Part shown: positions 46,459-57,623 of the stretch, piece after piece
How the letters are laid out: each line of letters starts with the position of its first letter
How positions within the stretch are numbered: position 1 is the stretch's first letter
Assembly: GCA_947474995.1 (NCBI GenBank)
Contig: CANJNJ010000003.1
Span: 1-64,000 of the forward strand
Length of the DNA: 64,000 nt
DNA from: Opitutaceae bacterium
GTDB lineage: Bacteria; Verrucomicrobiota; Verrucomicrobiia; Opitutales; Opitutaceae
Direction of reading: 5' to 3'
Notes under the pieces: generated by a model
What the model was told of the DNA's origin: nothing
What the model saw: the letters and a program-made list of their open reading frames with translations, nothing else
The model's database searches: none
Translations under genes and position numbers: made by a program

Positions 46459-46605
46459 GTCAAAGCGTGGCCCGGGAGGAAACGTAGCTGAGCGAAGTCG
46501 AGGAGTAATACCGTCTGGAAGGAGGCCCGGGCTCCGACCGGAGTCGTCCACTCTGGCAGTAGCTTTCATATTCCCAAAGACACTCGGGAGAAACTTGCGG
46601 GCCGA

Positions 46606-47919
46606 ATGATCCTGCCCAGCGTTTTCGCCACCATGAAAGCTGTGTCGCCGCCCTCCACCTCACGATTTCACTACGCCTGGGTCGTGGCCGGCGTGACCTT
46701 CTTGACGCTCCTCGCGGCCGCCGGCGCCCGCGCGACGCCCGGCGTAATCCTGCTTCCCTTCGGAAACGAGTTCCAATGGAGCCGGGCCAAAGTCTCTTCG
46801 ATCGTGGCCCTGAATATCGCGCTCTTTGGACTCATCGGTCCCTTTGCCGCTGCGTTGTATCAGCACTTCGGCCTGCGACGGACCATGGTCCTCGCGATGA
46901 TCCTGTTGAGCGGCGGCTACGGGCTCTCGACTCTCGCCACCCATTATTGGCAGTTCCTGCTGCTCTGGGGTTTCGTCGTGGGCGCCGGCTCGGGCATGGC
47001 CGCCACCGTGTTGGGCGCGGCGGTCGCCAATCGTTGGTTCACGCAACGGCGCGGTCTCGTCATGGGCGTGCTCACGGCCAGCACCGCGACGGGACAGCTG
47101 ATTTTTCTGCCCACCCTGGCGCGCTTTGTTACGGCGGACGGCTGGCGCGCGGCCCCGTTGATTGTGGCCGGCGCCACGCTCGCGGTCGCGCCGGTGATCT
47201 GGTTCTTGATGCGCGACGATCCCCGCGATGTCGGCCGGCGTCCCTATGGCGAAGTCGGCGAGCCGGAGGCTCCCGTGAAATCATCCTCCCAACTCGGGAA
47301 TCCGGCCAAGCGGGCGCTCGCCGTGCTGGCTGAAGCGTCTCGCGTGCGCGACTTCTGGTTACTGGCGGGATCCTTCTTTGTCTGTGGTGCGAGCACCAAT
47401 GGACTGATTGGCACCCATCTGATCGCTGCCGCCTTCGACTGCGGCATCCCGGAGGTTCGAACGGCCAGCCTGCTCGCCATGATGGGACTGTTCGACCTGG
47501 TCGGCACCACGGCCTCGGGGTGGCTGAGCGATCGCTTCAACTGTCGCTACCTGCTCTTTGGATACTATGGGCTCCGCGGCTTGTCGCTGATGTTCCTCCC
47601 CCAGGCGCTGCTCGGACCGGCCACGGGGCTCGGCGTCTTCGCCGTGTTCTATGGACTTGATTGGATTGCGACCGTCCCGCCAACGGTACGACTAACGGGC
47701 GACGTTTTCGGCCGGGAAAAGGCGAGTATTGTCTTCGGCTGGGTGGCCGCCAGTCACCAGCTGGGCGCAGCCTTCGCGGCCTTTTCCGCCGGGGCGCTGC
47801 GAACGAGCTTCGGCAGTTATTCGCCAGCGTTCCTTGCCGCCGGTTCGCTCTGTGTGATCGCGGCCTTTATCGTCCTGCCGATCGCGCGCCCGCGAGTCCC
47901 CGCGATGGCAGCCGCTTAG
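46606..47919 (+). CDS. MFS transporter (start may be 46633)
   Basis: 12-TM-like hydrophobic pattern; FHYAWVVAGVTFLTLLAAAGARATPGVILLPFGNEFQWSRA; SGWLSDRFNCRYLLFGYYGLRGL. Confidence 0.88.
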   Translation: MILPSVFATMKAVSPPSTSRFHYAWVVAGVTFLTLLAAAGARATPGVILLPFGNEFQWSRAKVSSIVALNIALFGLIGPFAAALYQHFGLRRTMVLAMILLSGGYGLSTLATHYWQFLLLWGFVVGAGSGMAATVLGAAVANRWFTQRRGLVMGVLTASTATGQLIFLPTLARFVTADGWRAAPLIVAGATLAVAPVIWFLMRDDPRDVGRRPYGEVGEPEAPVKSSSQLGNPAKRALAVLAEASRVRDFWLLAGSFFVCGASTNGLIGTHLIAAAFDCGIPEVRTASLLAMMGLFDLVGTTASGWLSDRFNCRYLLFGYYGLRGLSLMFLPQALLGPATGLGVFAVFYGLDWIATVPPTVRLTGDVFGREKASIVFGWVAASHQLGAAFAAFSAGALRTSFGSYSPAFLAAGSLCVIAAFIVLPIARPRVPAMAAA

Positions 47920-47952
47920 GGCTTCACCGACGCCGGTCGGAGACGCGTGCGA

Positions 47953-48738
47953 CTAATCGTACCTTTGCCACGGCAGCTTGTGGCTGTCGATCCAACGGTA
48001 ATGGTCGGCGTAGTGCAGCCCGGCGGCGGCGGCTTCGTCGACAATCACGATGGCGCGCGGATGGAGTTGCAGCGCGGACGCGGGGCACATCGCCGAAAGC
48101 GGGCCCTCAATCATTTGTTCAACCGCGCGCGCTTTCGGGGGACCAAACGCCAGCAGCACGCAGCGGCGGGCATCGAGAATCGTACCGATGCCCATCGTCA
48201 GCGCGTGCTTCGGCATCGCTGCCACCGAACCAAAGACATCGCTGTTATCCCGCAGGGTTTGTTCGGAGAGAATCTTCAGCCAAGTCCGCGAGCGCAGGGA
48301 GCCCGTGGGCTCGTTGAACCCGATGTGGCCGTTGCGGCCGAGACCGAGCAACTGGAGATCGATTCCACCCGCCGCGATAATCTTTTCCTCATAGGCGCGG
48401 CACTCCGCGTGGAGGTTGGCCGCCGTGCCGTCGGGAATATAGGTTCGGGCGGGGTCGATATTGAGATGCCGGAAAAGATTTTCCTGCATGAAATACCGGA
48501 ACGACTGCGGATGGTCGGCCGCCAGACCGACGTACTCGTCGAGGTTGAAGGCCGTGACCCGGCTGAAGTCGAGCCCCTCGTCCCGGTGCAGGCGGACGAG
48601 CTCCTGATACAGCCGCTGCGGGGTGCGCCCGGTCGCGAGGCCCAGCACCGCGGTGGGATTTTCGCGAACGACGCGGGCGATGATTTTGGCTCCGAGCACG
48701 CAACCGGCTTCGGCATGGGGGCGGATGATAACTTCCAT
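47953..48738 (-). CDS. nagB: Glucosamine-6-phosphate deaminase
   Basis: VLGLATGRTPQRLYQELVRLHRDEGLDFSRVTAFNLDEYVGL; LGLGRNGHIGFNEPTGS; TMGIGTILDARRCVLLAFG. Confidence 0.95.
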   Translation of the reverse strand: MEVIIRPHAEAGCVLGAKIIARVVRENPTAVLGLATGRTPQRLYQELVRLHRDEGLDFSRVTAFNLDEYVGLAADHPQSFRYFMQENLFRHLNIDPARTYIPDGTAANLHAECRAYEEKIIAAGGIDLQLLGLGRNGHIGFNEPTGSLRSRTWLKILSEQTLRDNSDVFGSVAAMPKHALTMGIGTILDARRCVLLAFGPPKARAVEQMIEGPLSAMCPASALQLHPRAIVIVDEAAAAGLHYADHYRWIDSHKLPWQRYD

Positions 48739-48746
48739 CGGAGTTC

Positions 48747-48923
48747 TTAACTCGAAGGCCCGCGACCGAGTTTGGCCAGATCTGTTTTTATCTCAGACGA
48801 CGGACAGCCGCATTCGCCGCCGCAACCGGGGTTCTTCCGTTTCTCCAGCATCCGCCAGACGAGCCAGATCGCCGCCACGGCAACGACGACGAGAGCGGCG
48901 ATGGTTTGAAAGGTGGAGGACAT
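48747..48923 (-). CDS. FeoB-associated Cys-rich membrane protein (58 aa; below ORF-track cutoff)
   Basis: Hand translation MSSTFQTIAALVVVAVAAIWLVWRMLEKRKNPGCGGECGCPSSEIKTDLAKLGRGPSS*; single TM plus CGGECGC. Confidence 0.82.
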   Translation of the reverse strand: MSSTFQTIAALVVVAVAAIWLVWRMLEKRKNPGCGGECGCPSSEIKTDLAKLGRGPSS

Positions 48924-49041
48924 GGGAAAAGCGAGAAAGGGGGAAAGCGGAAAAATGAAAAACGGGGCAAGGGGGGGGAAATTCGGGACGCGGTCGTCGG
49001 ATGTTTTTCAATTTTCCGCTTTCAGCTGTTTTTTCGGTTTC

Positions 49042-51165
49042 TCAAAACCCCAGCGCCCGGCCGGCTTGAAACACAATGAACGAGAGAATCCACGCGGTGC
49101 CAGTCATGTAGAGCGTTTGGAAGATCGGCCACTTCCAGCCGTTCGTCTCCCGCTTCACCACCGCGATGGTGCTCATGCACTGCATCGCAAAAACATAAAA
49201 AATCATCAGCGTAAGACACACGAGCGGCGTGAACAGCGCCCGGCCATCGGGCCATTTCGCGGCCAGCATGGCGGTGCGCAACGGCGCGGTATTCTCCTTG
49301 TCCGACTCCGCGTTGAAGACGACCCCCATCGTCGAGACAAACACCTCACGCGCCGCGAAGGAACTAATGAGGCCGATGCCGATCTGCCAGTCGAAGCCCA
49401 GCGGCTTGATCACCGGCTCAAGCAGGTGACCGGCCCGGCCCGCAAAACTCTGCGCCAGTTGGTCGGCGGGTGTCACGTGGCCCGAGGCCTTGGGGTAGGC
49501 GGAGAGAAACCACAGGATAATACTGATCCCGAGAATAACGGTGCCGGCGCGACGCAGGAAAATCCAGGCGCGCTCGAACATCTGCAGCAACACATCACGG
49601 ACCTTGGGCAGCCGGTAAGGCGGCAGTTCCATGATCATGAGCGGCGGTGTGCCTTTGAGCAGCGTGCGCTTGAAGAGCCAGGCGAAACCAAAGGCCCCGA
49701 ACGTACCGAGCGCGTACATCAAGAGCATCAATCCGACTTTTGCGCCAAGGGACACACTTTCGCCGGGCATCAGCGCGGCGATCATCAGGAGATATACCGG
49801 CAGACGCGCCGAGCAGCTCATCAGCGGCGCGACGAGGATGGTCACGAGCCGGTCCTTGGGATCCTCGATCGTACGGGTGGCCATGATACCGGGAATGGCA
49901 CAGGCGTAGGAACTGAGAAGCGGAATAAAGCTTTTCCCATTGAGTCCAACCCGGCTCATCAGCCGATCCATGATGAAGGCGGCCCGCGCCATGTAGCCGG
50001 TGCTTTCGAGCAGGCCGATGAAAAAAAACAGGATCAGGATTTGCGGGAGAAATTTAACGACGCCGCCCACTCCGGCGACCGCGCCGTCGGTGAGCAGATT
50101 GCGGAGATCTCCCGCGGACATCGCGCTCTTGACCAACTCGGCAAGCAGCGCCGCGCGATCGTCGATCCAATTCATCGGTCCCTCGGCCAGCGTAAAAATG
50201 CTGACCAAGAGCAGGGTCATCACGACGCCGAGCACGAGCCAGCCCCAGATCGGATGCGTAACCACGGCGTCGATCTTGTCTGAAACCGTCGGTCCGGTTT
50301 CGCCCACGTGGACGACAACGTCGGCGGCGATCCGGCCGATGGCATCGTAGCGTGAGTTGACGAGCGCGGCCGACCAATCGGTCCCCTGCCCTTCCCAACG
50401 CGTCTGCCAGGTGCGCAAAATTTCGTTGGTACGCGGCGAAAGCGGCGTGGATCCGGCCACGCGCAGGCTGTCCAAATCCGTCAGCAGCAAAAGCGCCTCG
50501 GCGCGGGCGCTCAGCGGCGACTTGCCGTCGTTGAGGGTGAGCGAAGCCTGCAAATCAGCCACCGCCGGCGCAATCGGTCCCGGCACATCCCACGCATGCC
50601 GTGAAAGCGGAAGATCGTGACGGCTCATCGCAACGCGAAGCTCAACCAGGCCGCGTCCCGCGACGGCTTCGCACGGAATGACCGGAACGCCGAGCGCCTG
50701 CTCGAGACGGGACGCGCGAATTTCCAGGCCCGCTTCCGCCACGAGGTCCATCATGTTGAGAACAACGATTACCGGGCGGCCGAGATCGAGAATCTGGTGA
50801 ACGAGGTAAAGGTTTCGCTCCAGGTTGGTCGCATCCACAATGCAAAGAATGCGGTCGGGCTGGGGCGTATCGCCTCGTCGACCCAGCAGGACGTCGCGGG
50901 TCACCGCTTCATCAGGCGAGCGGGCGGCCAGCGAATAAGCGCCGGGGAGATCGATGATGGTGATCGGCTGACCGTGCTGGGAGAACGTGGTCCCGATTTT
51001 TTTTTCAACGGTGACGCCCGGGTAATTGCCGACCTTCTGTTTAAGGCCGGTGAGCGCATTGAAGAGCGTGCTCTTGCCGCAATTGGGATTGCCGACCAGC
51101 GCGTAGGTCGGAAGCCGGGAGGTCGAGAAGGCTGGTTTGGCGGAAATATGCGGGGGCAACGACAT
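49042..51165 (-). CDS. feoB: Ferrous iron transport protein B
   Basis: YALVGNPNCGKSTLFNALTGLKQKVGNYPGVTVEKK; IDLPGAYSLAARSPDEAV; NMMDLV; YACAIPGIMATRTIED. Confidence 0.96.
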   Translation of the reverse strand: MSLPPHISAKPAFSTSRLPTYALVGNPNCGKSTLFNALTGLKQKVGNYPGVTVEKKIGTTFSQHGQPITIIDLPGAYSLAARSPDEAVTRDVLLGRRGDTPQPDRILCIVDATNLERNLYLVHQILDLGRPVIVVLNMMDLVAEAGLEIRASRLEQALGVPVIPCEAVAGRGLVELRVAMSRHDLPLSRHAWDVPGPIAPAVADLQASLTLNDGKSPLSARAEALLLLTDLDSLRVAGSTPLSPRTNEILRTWQTRWEGQGTDWSAALVNSRYDAIGRIAADVVVHVGETGPTVSDKIDAVVTHPIWGWLVLGVVMTLLLVSIFTLAEGPMNWIDDRAALLAELVKSAMSAGDLRNLLTDGAVAGVGGVVKFLPQILILFFFIGLLESTGYMARAAFIMDRLMSRVGLNGKSFIPLLSSYACAIPGIMATRTIEDPKDRLVTILVAPLMSCSARLPVYLLMIAALMPGESVSLGAKVGLMLLMYALGTFGAFGFAWLFKRTLLKGTPPLMIMELPPYRLPKVRDVLLQMFERAWIFLRRAGTVILGISIILWFLSAYPKASGHVTPADQLAQSFAGRAGHLLEPVIKPLGFDWQIGIGLISSFAAREVFVSTMGVVFNAESDKENTAPLRTAMLAAKWPDGRALFTPLVCLTLMIFYVFAMQCMSTIAVVKRETNGWKWPIFQTLYMTGTAWILSFIVFQAGRALGF

Positions 51166-51178
51166 GGCAGAGCGCAAT

Positions 51179-51442
51179 CTAAGCGGGAGGACTTGCCTTG
51201 GGTTGGTCGGTCGGTTCGACGAGGACGTGCTCCGCTTCACTCTTTCGCAAGGTCAGGTTATAACCGCGAAATTTTATTTCCAAAGGGTCCCCGAATGGTG
51301 CGGTGCGAATGAGCTTGAGGGACGTGCCGGCGGTAAGCCCCATTTCGCGCAGCCGTTGGAAGGCGGAGCCGGACTTGGGAAACTCGCGAACGACTGCCGA
51401 CGCGCCAATCGGCAACTCCGAGAGTTTGATCGTGACGGGCAT
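51179..51442 (-). CDS. feoA: FeoA domain protein
   Basis: IKLSELPIGASAVVREFPKSGSAFQRLREMGLTAGTSLKLIRTAPFGDPLEIKFRGYNLTLRKSEAEHVLVE. Confidence 0.9.
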   Translation of the reverse strand: MPVTIKLSELPIGASAVVREFPKSGSAFQRLREMGLTAGTSLKLIRTAPFGDPLEIKFRGYNLTLRKSEAEHVLVEPTDQPKASPPA

Positions 51443-51450
51443 CGCGGCGG

Positions 51451-51717
51451 TCAGCGCCGGGCGATGTGCTCGACGATAATGTTGTTGGCCGCGTCGTGGC
51501 TGAGCGCGATGCGCGTTCCGGCAACCTGGCACAGGATGGTGCCATTACCGGAAACTTTGGTGACGAAGGCAGATTCACCGAATCCCATTTCCCGCACCCG
51601 CTGACAAAATGCAGCATCCCCTGAGAGCTTCCGCACCTGACCCACACCGCCCGCAGGAAGCTGGCAAAGGGGAACTAGGAAATTGGCGTTTGGGTGACTC
51701 ATACCGGCAGGCACCAC
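51451..51717 (-). CDS. feoA: Second FeoA domain protein (start possibly 51702)
   Basis: PLCQLPAGGVGQVRKLSGDAAFCQRVREMGFGESAFVTKVSGNGTILCQVAGTRIALSHDAANNIIVE. Confidence 0.85.
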   Translation of the reverse strand: MVPAGMSHPNANFLVPLCQLPAGGVGQVRKLSGDAAFCQRVREMGFGESAFVTKVSGNGTILCQVAGTRIALSHDAANNIIVEHIARR

Positions 51718-51721
51718 CTAC

Positions 51722-51736
51722 TGAGACTGAGTTTCA
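51722..51736. promoter_or_regulatory. Candidate Fur-like 7-1-7 operator
   Basis: TGAGACT-G-AGTTTCA; 6 of 7 paired positions; 11 of 15 identity to TGATAATGATTATCA by hand. Confidence 0.35.
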
Positions 51737-51762
51737 TTACCTGTGCAAGTAAAAGGGCCCAT

Positions 51763-51790
51763 AAAGAACCCCTGCTATCTATGCGGGGGG
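51763..51790 (-). terminator. Candidate terminator of the atp operon
   Basis: Minus strand CCCCCGC-ATAGATA-GCAGGGG-TTCTTT. Confidence 0.5.
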
Positions 51791-51834
51791 TAGCCTACAG
51801 ACGAATCTCTGGCAAGGGTCCAAACACCACCCAC

Positions 51835-52242
51835 TTAGCGCCGCCGGCGCTTGACCGCTAGCTGGACGCCAGAGTACCTAACCAAGCTCTGAAGGTGTTC
51901 GTACTGTTGAGGATCCATATGCTTTGCCTCACGAAGCTCCTCCTCGGCCCGCTTAAGCGCAGCCTCGACGGCCTTTTCGTCAATTTTTTCCTCGGTAATG
52001 GCGTGTTCAGCCAGAATACGCACACGGTCGCCTTCGACCTCGGCAAACCCTCCGCTAACGGCGAGTACAAAACTTTGTCCGCCTTTGGTCACTCTCAATT
52101 CGCCGTGTTCCACTTGAGTGAGAAGCGGAATATGGCCAGGGAGTATGCCCACCTCCCCTTCCGTCGTCGGAATAACAACGGTGTCAATCGTGTCGGAAAA
52201 CACGCGGGATTCCGGGGTGACGATTTCAAGGGTTAACGGCAT
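51835..52242 (-). CDS. atpC: F1Fo ATP synthase subunit epsilon
   Basis: LEIVTPESRVFSDTIDTVVIPTTEGEVGILPGHIPLLTQV. Confidence 0.95.
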   Translation of the reverse strand: MPLTLEIVTPESRVFSDTIDTVVIPTTEGEVGILPGHIPLLTQVEHGELRVTKGGQSFVLAVSGGFAEVEGDRVRILAEHAITEEKIDEKAVEAALKRAEEELREAKHMDPQQYEHLQSLVRYSGVQLAVKRRRR

Positions 52243-52305
52243 GGTGGGGAAGTCGCGAGACTGTGGTTGGGACGTTGCGGAATGCTCGCTGCTTGATGTT
52301 CAGTC

Positions 52306-53727
<1,422 letters not shown>

Positions 53728-53750
53728 TTAAAAGATCGGAAAATAGCGGA

Positions 53751-54629
53751 TTAAGCGGCGAATTGGGCCGCCGCGATTTCAAGAATTTCCTGGGTAATGG
53801 CCGCCTGGCGCGCCTTGTTGTACTCCAGCGTGAGATCGCCGAGCAGCTTGGTCGCATTGTCCTTGGCGGTCTTCATCGCGACCATGCGCGCGCTGTGTTC
53901 GGAGGCCTTCGCGTCCAGGACATGCTGATAAATTTCCCGGTTCACGTAGAGCGGGAGCAGCGCTTGTAATACGACGCCGGCATCCGGCTCAAAAATCATC
54001 TGGCTCTCCACCCCTTTGATCGCCGGAGCGGAATGTCCCGCATCGGATCGCAAATCCGCGATCACATCCTTCACGCTCGTCAGGGGCAGCAGCGGCATCA
54101 GGGTCGCCTCCTGCACGAGGGTGTTCTTGAATCGCGGCCAAAGGATTTCGACGGTGTCCACCACGCCCTCGAGATACTGTTGGACCATGAATTCGGCGAC
54201 CACCTTGACCTCCGCGAATCCGACGCGGTCAGAGATACTAAAATCCGCCAAGAGATCCCGCTGCGTCCGGGCGATGAATTGCGTCCCCTTGCGGCCCATC
54301 ACGACGTATTTTGCCGGGCCCTTAATCTCCAGGACCATCTTAAAAAGATTGGCATTGAGCGGACCGGCGAGGCCCTTGTCGGTCGTGACGAGCACGATGC
54401 CGCGGGTTTTCACTTCGCGCCGGACAAGGAAAGGGTGTTGGGTTTCCTCCACGCGATCGGCGAGCGCGGCCAGCATGCGCGCCATGAGTTCGGCGTAGGG
54501 CCGGCCCGCCAGCGCCGCCTGCTGCGCCTTCTTCATCTTCGACGCCGCCACCAACTCCATCGCCTTGGTGATCTGGCGGGTATTCTTGACCGACTTGATG
54601 CGCCGGCGGATATCGCGAGTGGAAGCCAT
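53751..54629 (-). CDS. atpG: F1Fo ATP synthase subunit gamma
   Basis: RDIRRRIKSVKNTRQITKAMELVAASKMKKAQ; TDKGLAGPLNANLFK; ALLPLYVNREIYQHVLDAKASEHSARMVAMKTAKDNA. Confidence 0.97.
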   Translation of the reverse strand: MASTRDIRRRIKSVKNTRQITKAMELVAASKMKKAQQAALAGRPYAELMARMLAALADRVEETQHPFLVRREVKTRGIVLVTTDKGLAGPLNANLFKMVLEIKGPAKYVVMGRKGTQFIARTQRDLLADFSISDRVGFAEVKVVAEFMVQQYLEGVVDTVEILWPRFKNTLVQEATLMPLLPLTSVKDVIADLRSDAGHSAPAIKGVESQMIFEPDAGVVLQALLPLYVNREIYQHVLDAKASEHSARMVAMKTAKDNATKLLGDLTLEYNKARQAAITQEILEIAAAQFAA

Positions 54630-54717
54630 GATTCGGAATTAACGAGCGGTGGGTGACAGAGGCGTAGAGTTTGGCGCAGTCTGGGCTGGGGCCGCAGTGC
54701 TCTCTTCGCCGGGTCTC

Positions 54718-56244
54718 TTAGCCGGTGTATCCAGCCTTCCACTCGTCGCACGCGGTCTGGAGCTTGGCCTCGAGCTCCTTGTCGAGCGCCGCCTTGTTGC
54801 GAATTTCCGTCAGCAGCGCGTCTTTGCGGGTCGTAAAAAATTCCTTCATCGAAGCGGAGGCGGCCACGATTTTTTTGGCATCGATCGGATCGAAGTACCC
54901 CCGCTGCATCGCGAAGAGAACGGCCACCTGCAGCTCGATCGGAAGCGGATTGAAAGCCGGCTGTTTGAACAGCTCGACGATGCGGGCCCCGCGTTCCAGT
55001 TGGGCCTTCGTCTTGGCGTCGAGGTCGGAACCGAATTGGGCGAAGGCCGCAAGTTCCCGGAATTGCGCCAGCTCGCCCTTGAGTTTTCCCCCGACCTGTT
55101 TCGTCGCCTTGATCTGTGCCGCCGAACCCACGCGGGAAACGGAGAGACCGACCGAAACCGCGGGACGGATGCCTTGATTGAAAAGATCCGTCTCCAGGAA
55201 GATCTGGCCGTCCGTGATCGAGATGACGTTGGTCGGAATGTACGCCGAGACGTCACCCGCCTGCGTTTCGATGATCGGCAGTCCCGTCAGGGAACCCTTG
55301 CCATCCAGCCGCGCACTGCGCTCGAGGAGGCGACTGTGCAGATAAAAAACATCGCCCGGGTAGGCCTCGCGGCCAGAGGGGCGTTTGAGAATCAGGGAAA
55401 TCTGGCGATACGCTACGGCGTGCTTGGAAAGATCGTCGTACACAATCAGCGCATCCATCCCGTTTTCCATGAACCATTCGCCCATGGCGGCGCCGGAGAA
55501 GGGAGCCAAGTATTGATTGGCGGGATTGTCCGCGGCGGGCGCGGCGACGATGATGGTATATTCCAGCGCCCCGGCGGACTCGAGCGCCGCCATGGTGCGA
55601 ACGATATTGGAATTTTTTTGCCCGATGGCGACGTAGATGGAATAGACGGGGCGGAACTTCGGGTCACCGCTGGCGAGGCCAACCTTGTTGATCTTCGCCT
55701 GATTGATGATCGTATCGATGCAGATCGTGGTCTTGCCCGTCCCACGGTCACCGATGATCAGCTCGCGCTGACCGCGACCGATCGGGATCATGGAATCGAT
55801 CGCCATAATGCCGGTGAAGAGCGGCTGGGAGACGGATTTGCGTACAATGATGCCGGGCGCGATTTTTTCGACCGGGTTGGTTTCGGTCGCGGCGATGGGT
55901 CCCTTGCCGTCGACCGGACGGCCAAGGGCATCGACGGCACGACCCAGCAGCCCCTTGCCGACGGGCACGGATAAAAGACGGCCTGTCGTCTGGACTTCGT
56001 CACCTTCCTTGAGCTTCGAGATATCGCCGAGAATGACGCAGCCGACTTCGTCCTCTTCGAGATTGAGCGCGATGCCGATGGCGTCGCCCGGGAACTGTAC
56101 CATCTCATTGTACATCACGGCCGACAGGCCGTCGATCTTGGCCACGCCATCGGCGACGGACCGGATGTTGCCCGTGTTTTTTTTGACCGCCTTGGTCGAA
56201 AGTTTGGCGATCTGCTGTTCAATTTGTTCGAGAACGTTGCTCAT
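54718..56244 (-). CDS. atpA: F1Fo ATP synthase subunit alpha
   Basis: [79 protein letters not shown]. Confidence 0.98.
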   Translation of the reverse strand: MSNVLEQIEQQIAKLSTKAVKKNTGNIRSVADGVAKIDGLSAVMYNEMVQFPGDAIGIALNLEEDEVGCVILGDISKLKEGDEVQTTGRLLSVPVGKGLLGRAVDALGRPVDGKGPIAATETNPVEKIAPGIIVRKSVSQPLFTGIMAIDSMIPIGRGQRELIIGDRGTGKTTICIDTIINQAKINKVGLASGDPKFRPVYSIYVAIGQKNSNIVRTMAALESAGALEYTIIVAAPAADNPANQYLAPFSGAAMGEWFMENGMDALIVYDDLSKHAVAYRQISLILKRPSGREAYPGDVFYLHSRLLERSARLDGKGSLTGLPIIETQAGDVSAYIPTNVISITDGQIFLETDLFNQGIRPAVSVGLSVSRVGSAAQIKATKQVGGKLKGELAQFRELAAFAQFGSDLDAKTKAQLERGARIVELFKQPAFNPLPIELQVAVLFAMQRGYFDPIDAKKIVAASASMKEFFTTRKDALLTEIRNKAALDKELEAKLQTACDEWKAGYTG

Positions 56245-56277
56245 CGGAAAGTGGGTTTTTAAGTCGGACGAAATCGA

Positions 56278-56673
56278 TTAAAGGGCGCTGCCGAGGGCCG
56301 CGAGTTGGGCGACGACGGACGACTCGTAGGTATCGTCACCGACGCGGACCCGCAGCCCGGCGAGGAGGGAGGGATTGGGCCGTGCGACCGCCGCAATGGG
56401 CCGCCGGTATTTCTGGCTCATCGCGGCGCCGATGGATTCCAGGGCCGCGGGCGTAATGGCGCCGGCATGTTCCACCACCGCGCGACCGCGCGCGAATTCC
56501 GCGGTCACGAGCCGCTCGTAGGCCTTGAGGACGGCGAGGGTTTGGGGCGGTCGGTGCAACTCGATGTATTCGAGCACCCCGGACACGCGCTCGGCGGACA
56601 GCACGCCGTCAACGACGCTCAGTTTGAAAAACTGGCGGGCGAGTTGCTGAGTCTGTTTTTTTCCGGAGGCCAT
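56278..56673 (-). CDS. atpH: F1Fo ATP synthase subunit delta (short, 131 aa)
   Basis: Position between atpF and atpA; ...NPSLLAGLRVRVGDDTYESSVVAQLAAL C-terminal signature. Confidence 0.82.
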   Translation of the reverse strand: MASGKKQTQQLARQFFKLSVVDGVLSAERVSGVLEYIELHRPPQTLAVLKAYERLVTAEFARGRAVVEHAGAITPAALESIGAAMSQKYRRPIAAVARPNPSLLAGLRVRVGDDTYESSVVAQLAALGSAL

Positions 56674-56691
56674 CGGGCGGGGAAAGTACGA

Positions 56692-57276
56692 TTAGGCGCT
56701 GGTGAGCTCGCGCGCGGCCGATTCGTTGTAGCCGGCGCGATCGACGTCGGAAAGTTTCTTGGCGAGAACGCGCTCGGTGGTCACGACCACGAGACGGGCG
56801 ATTTCGCCGCGGGCATCGGCGAGCATTTTCTTGTGCTCCAGTTCGATGGACTGCTGCGCTTTGGCCATGAGGTCGGCAGACTTCGCCGCGGCTTCCTGCG
56901 TCTGACGGTCAAGATAATCCTTGGCGGACTTCCGCGCCTCTTCGACCAGGCGCGACGCATCGACAGATGCCTTCCGGAGGATGGCGGCACTCTCCTGCTG
57001 GGTCGCCTCCAGCTTGGCTTTCATCTCCTCAGCGTAGTGGAGTCCGTCGGCGATCTTCTTCTGGCGCTCGTCGAGTGTCGCAAGGACGGGCTTGAACGCA
57101 AATTTCCAGAGGACAAAGGCGACGATCGAAAAATTCAGGATCTGCGCGAGAATGAACGGCAGGCTGATCCCGAAGTCCTGAAAGATTTTCGTGATCCCGC
57201 TGGCGGATTCGCCATGCGCGGCGGCCTCGGCGGCATGACCAGCAGCTTCAGCGAGAATGAGCACAGGAGAGAGCAT
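56692..57276 (-). CDS. atpF: F1Fo ATP synthase subunit b
   Basis: [52 protein letters not shown]. Confidence 0.93.
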   Translation of the reverse strand: MLSPVLILAEAAGHAAEAAAHGESASGITKIFQDFGISLPFILAQILNFSIVAFVLWKFAFKPVLATLDERQKKIADGLHYAEEMKAKLEATQQESAAILRKASVDASRLVEEARKSAKDYLDRQTQEAAAKSADLMAKAQQSIELEHKKMLADARGEIARLVVVTTERVLAKKLSDVDRAGYNESAARELTSA

Positions 57277-57342
57277 GGCGGTGAACGGTGAAAGAGGCCG
57301 TGCCAGTACCCGGAGGCACTGGCACGGAGAGAGCGAGTGAGC

Positions 57343-57552
57343 TTACTTGCCGAGGAACAGGGCGTAGAACGCAACGGCTTCGGCGAGCGCCATGCCGATG
57401 ATGCCCTGGACGAGAATCTTCGTCGCGGCGCCGGGATTGCGGCCGACCGCTTCCGCGGCCTTGAAGCCGACGAGACCCACGCCAATGGCGGCGCCGAGAC
57501 AGCCGAGACCGCCTTGGATGCTGCCTGTGATTTCAGCGATAGTGTTGATCAT
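57343..57552 (-). CDS. atpE: F1Fo ATP synthase subunit c
   Basis: GGLGCLGAAIGVGLVGFKAAEAVGRNPGAATKILVQGIIGMALAEAVAFYALF. Confidence 0.95.
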   Translation of the reverse strand: MINTIAEITGSIQGGLGCLGAAIGVGLVGFKAAEAVGRNPGAATKILVQGIIGMALAEAVAFYALFLGK

Positions 57553-57623
57553 GATGGTTTCTGATTTTGGTTGGTTGGAGAGCCGCTGTCCGCACGCGTG
57601 GCACGGTCCCAGCGGGAAAGTCA

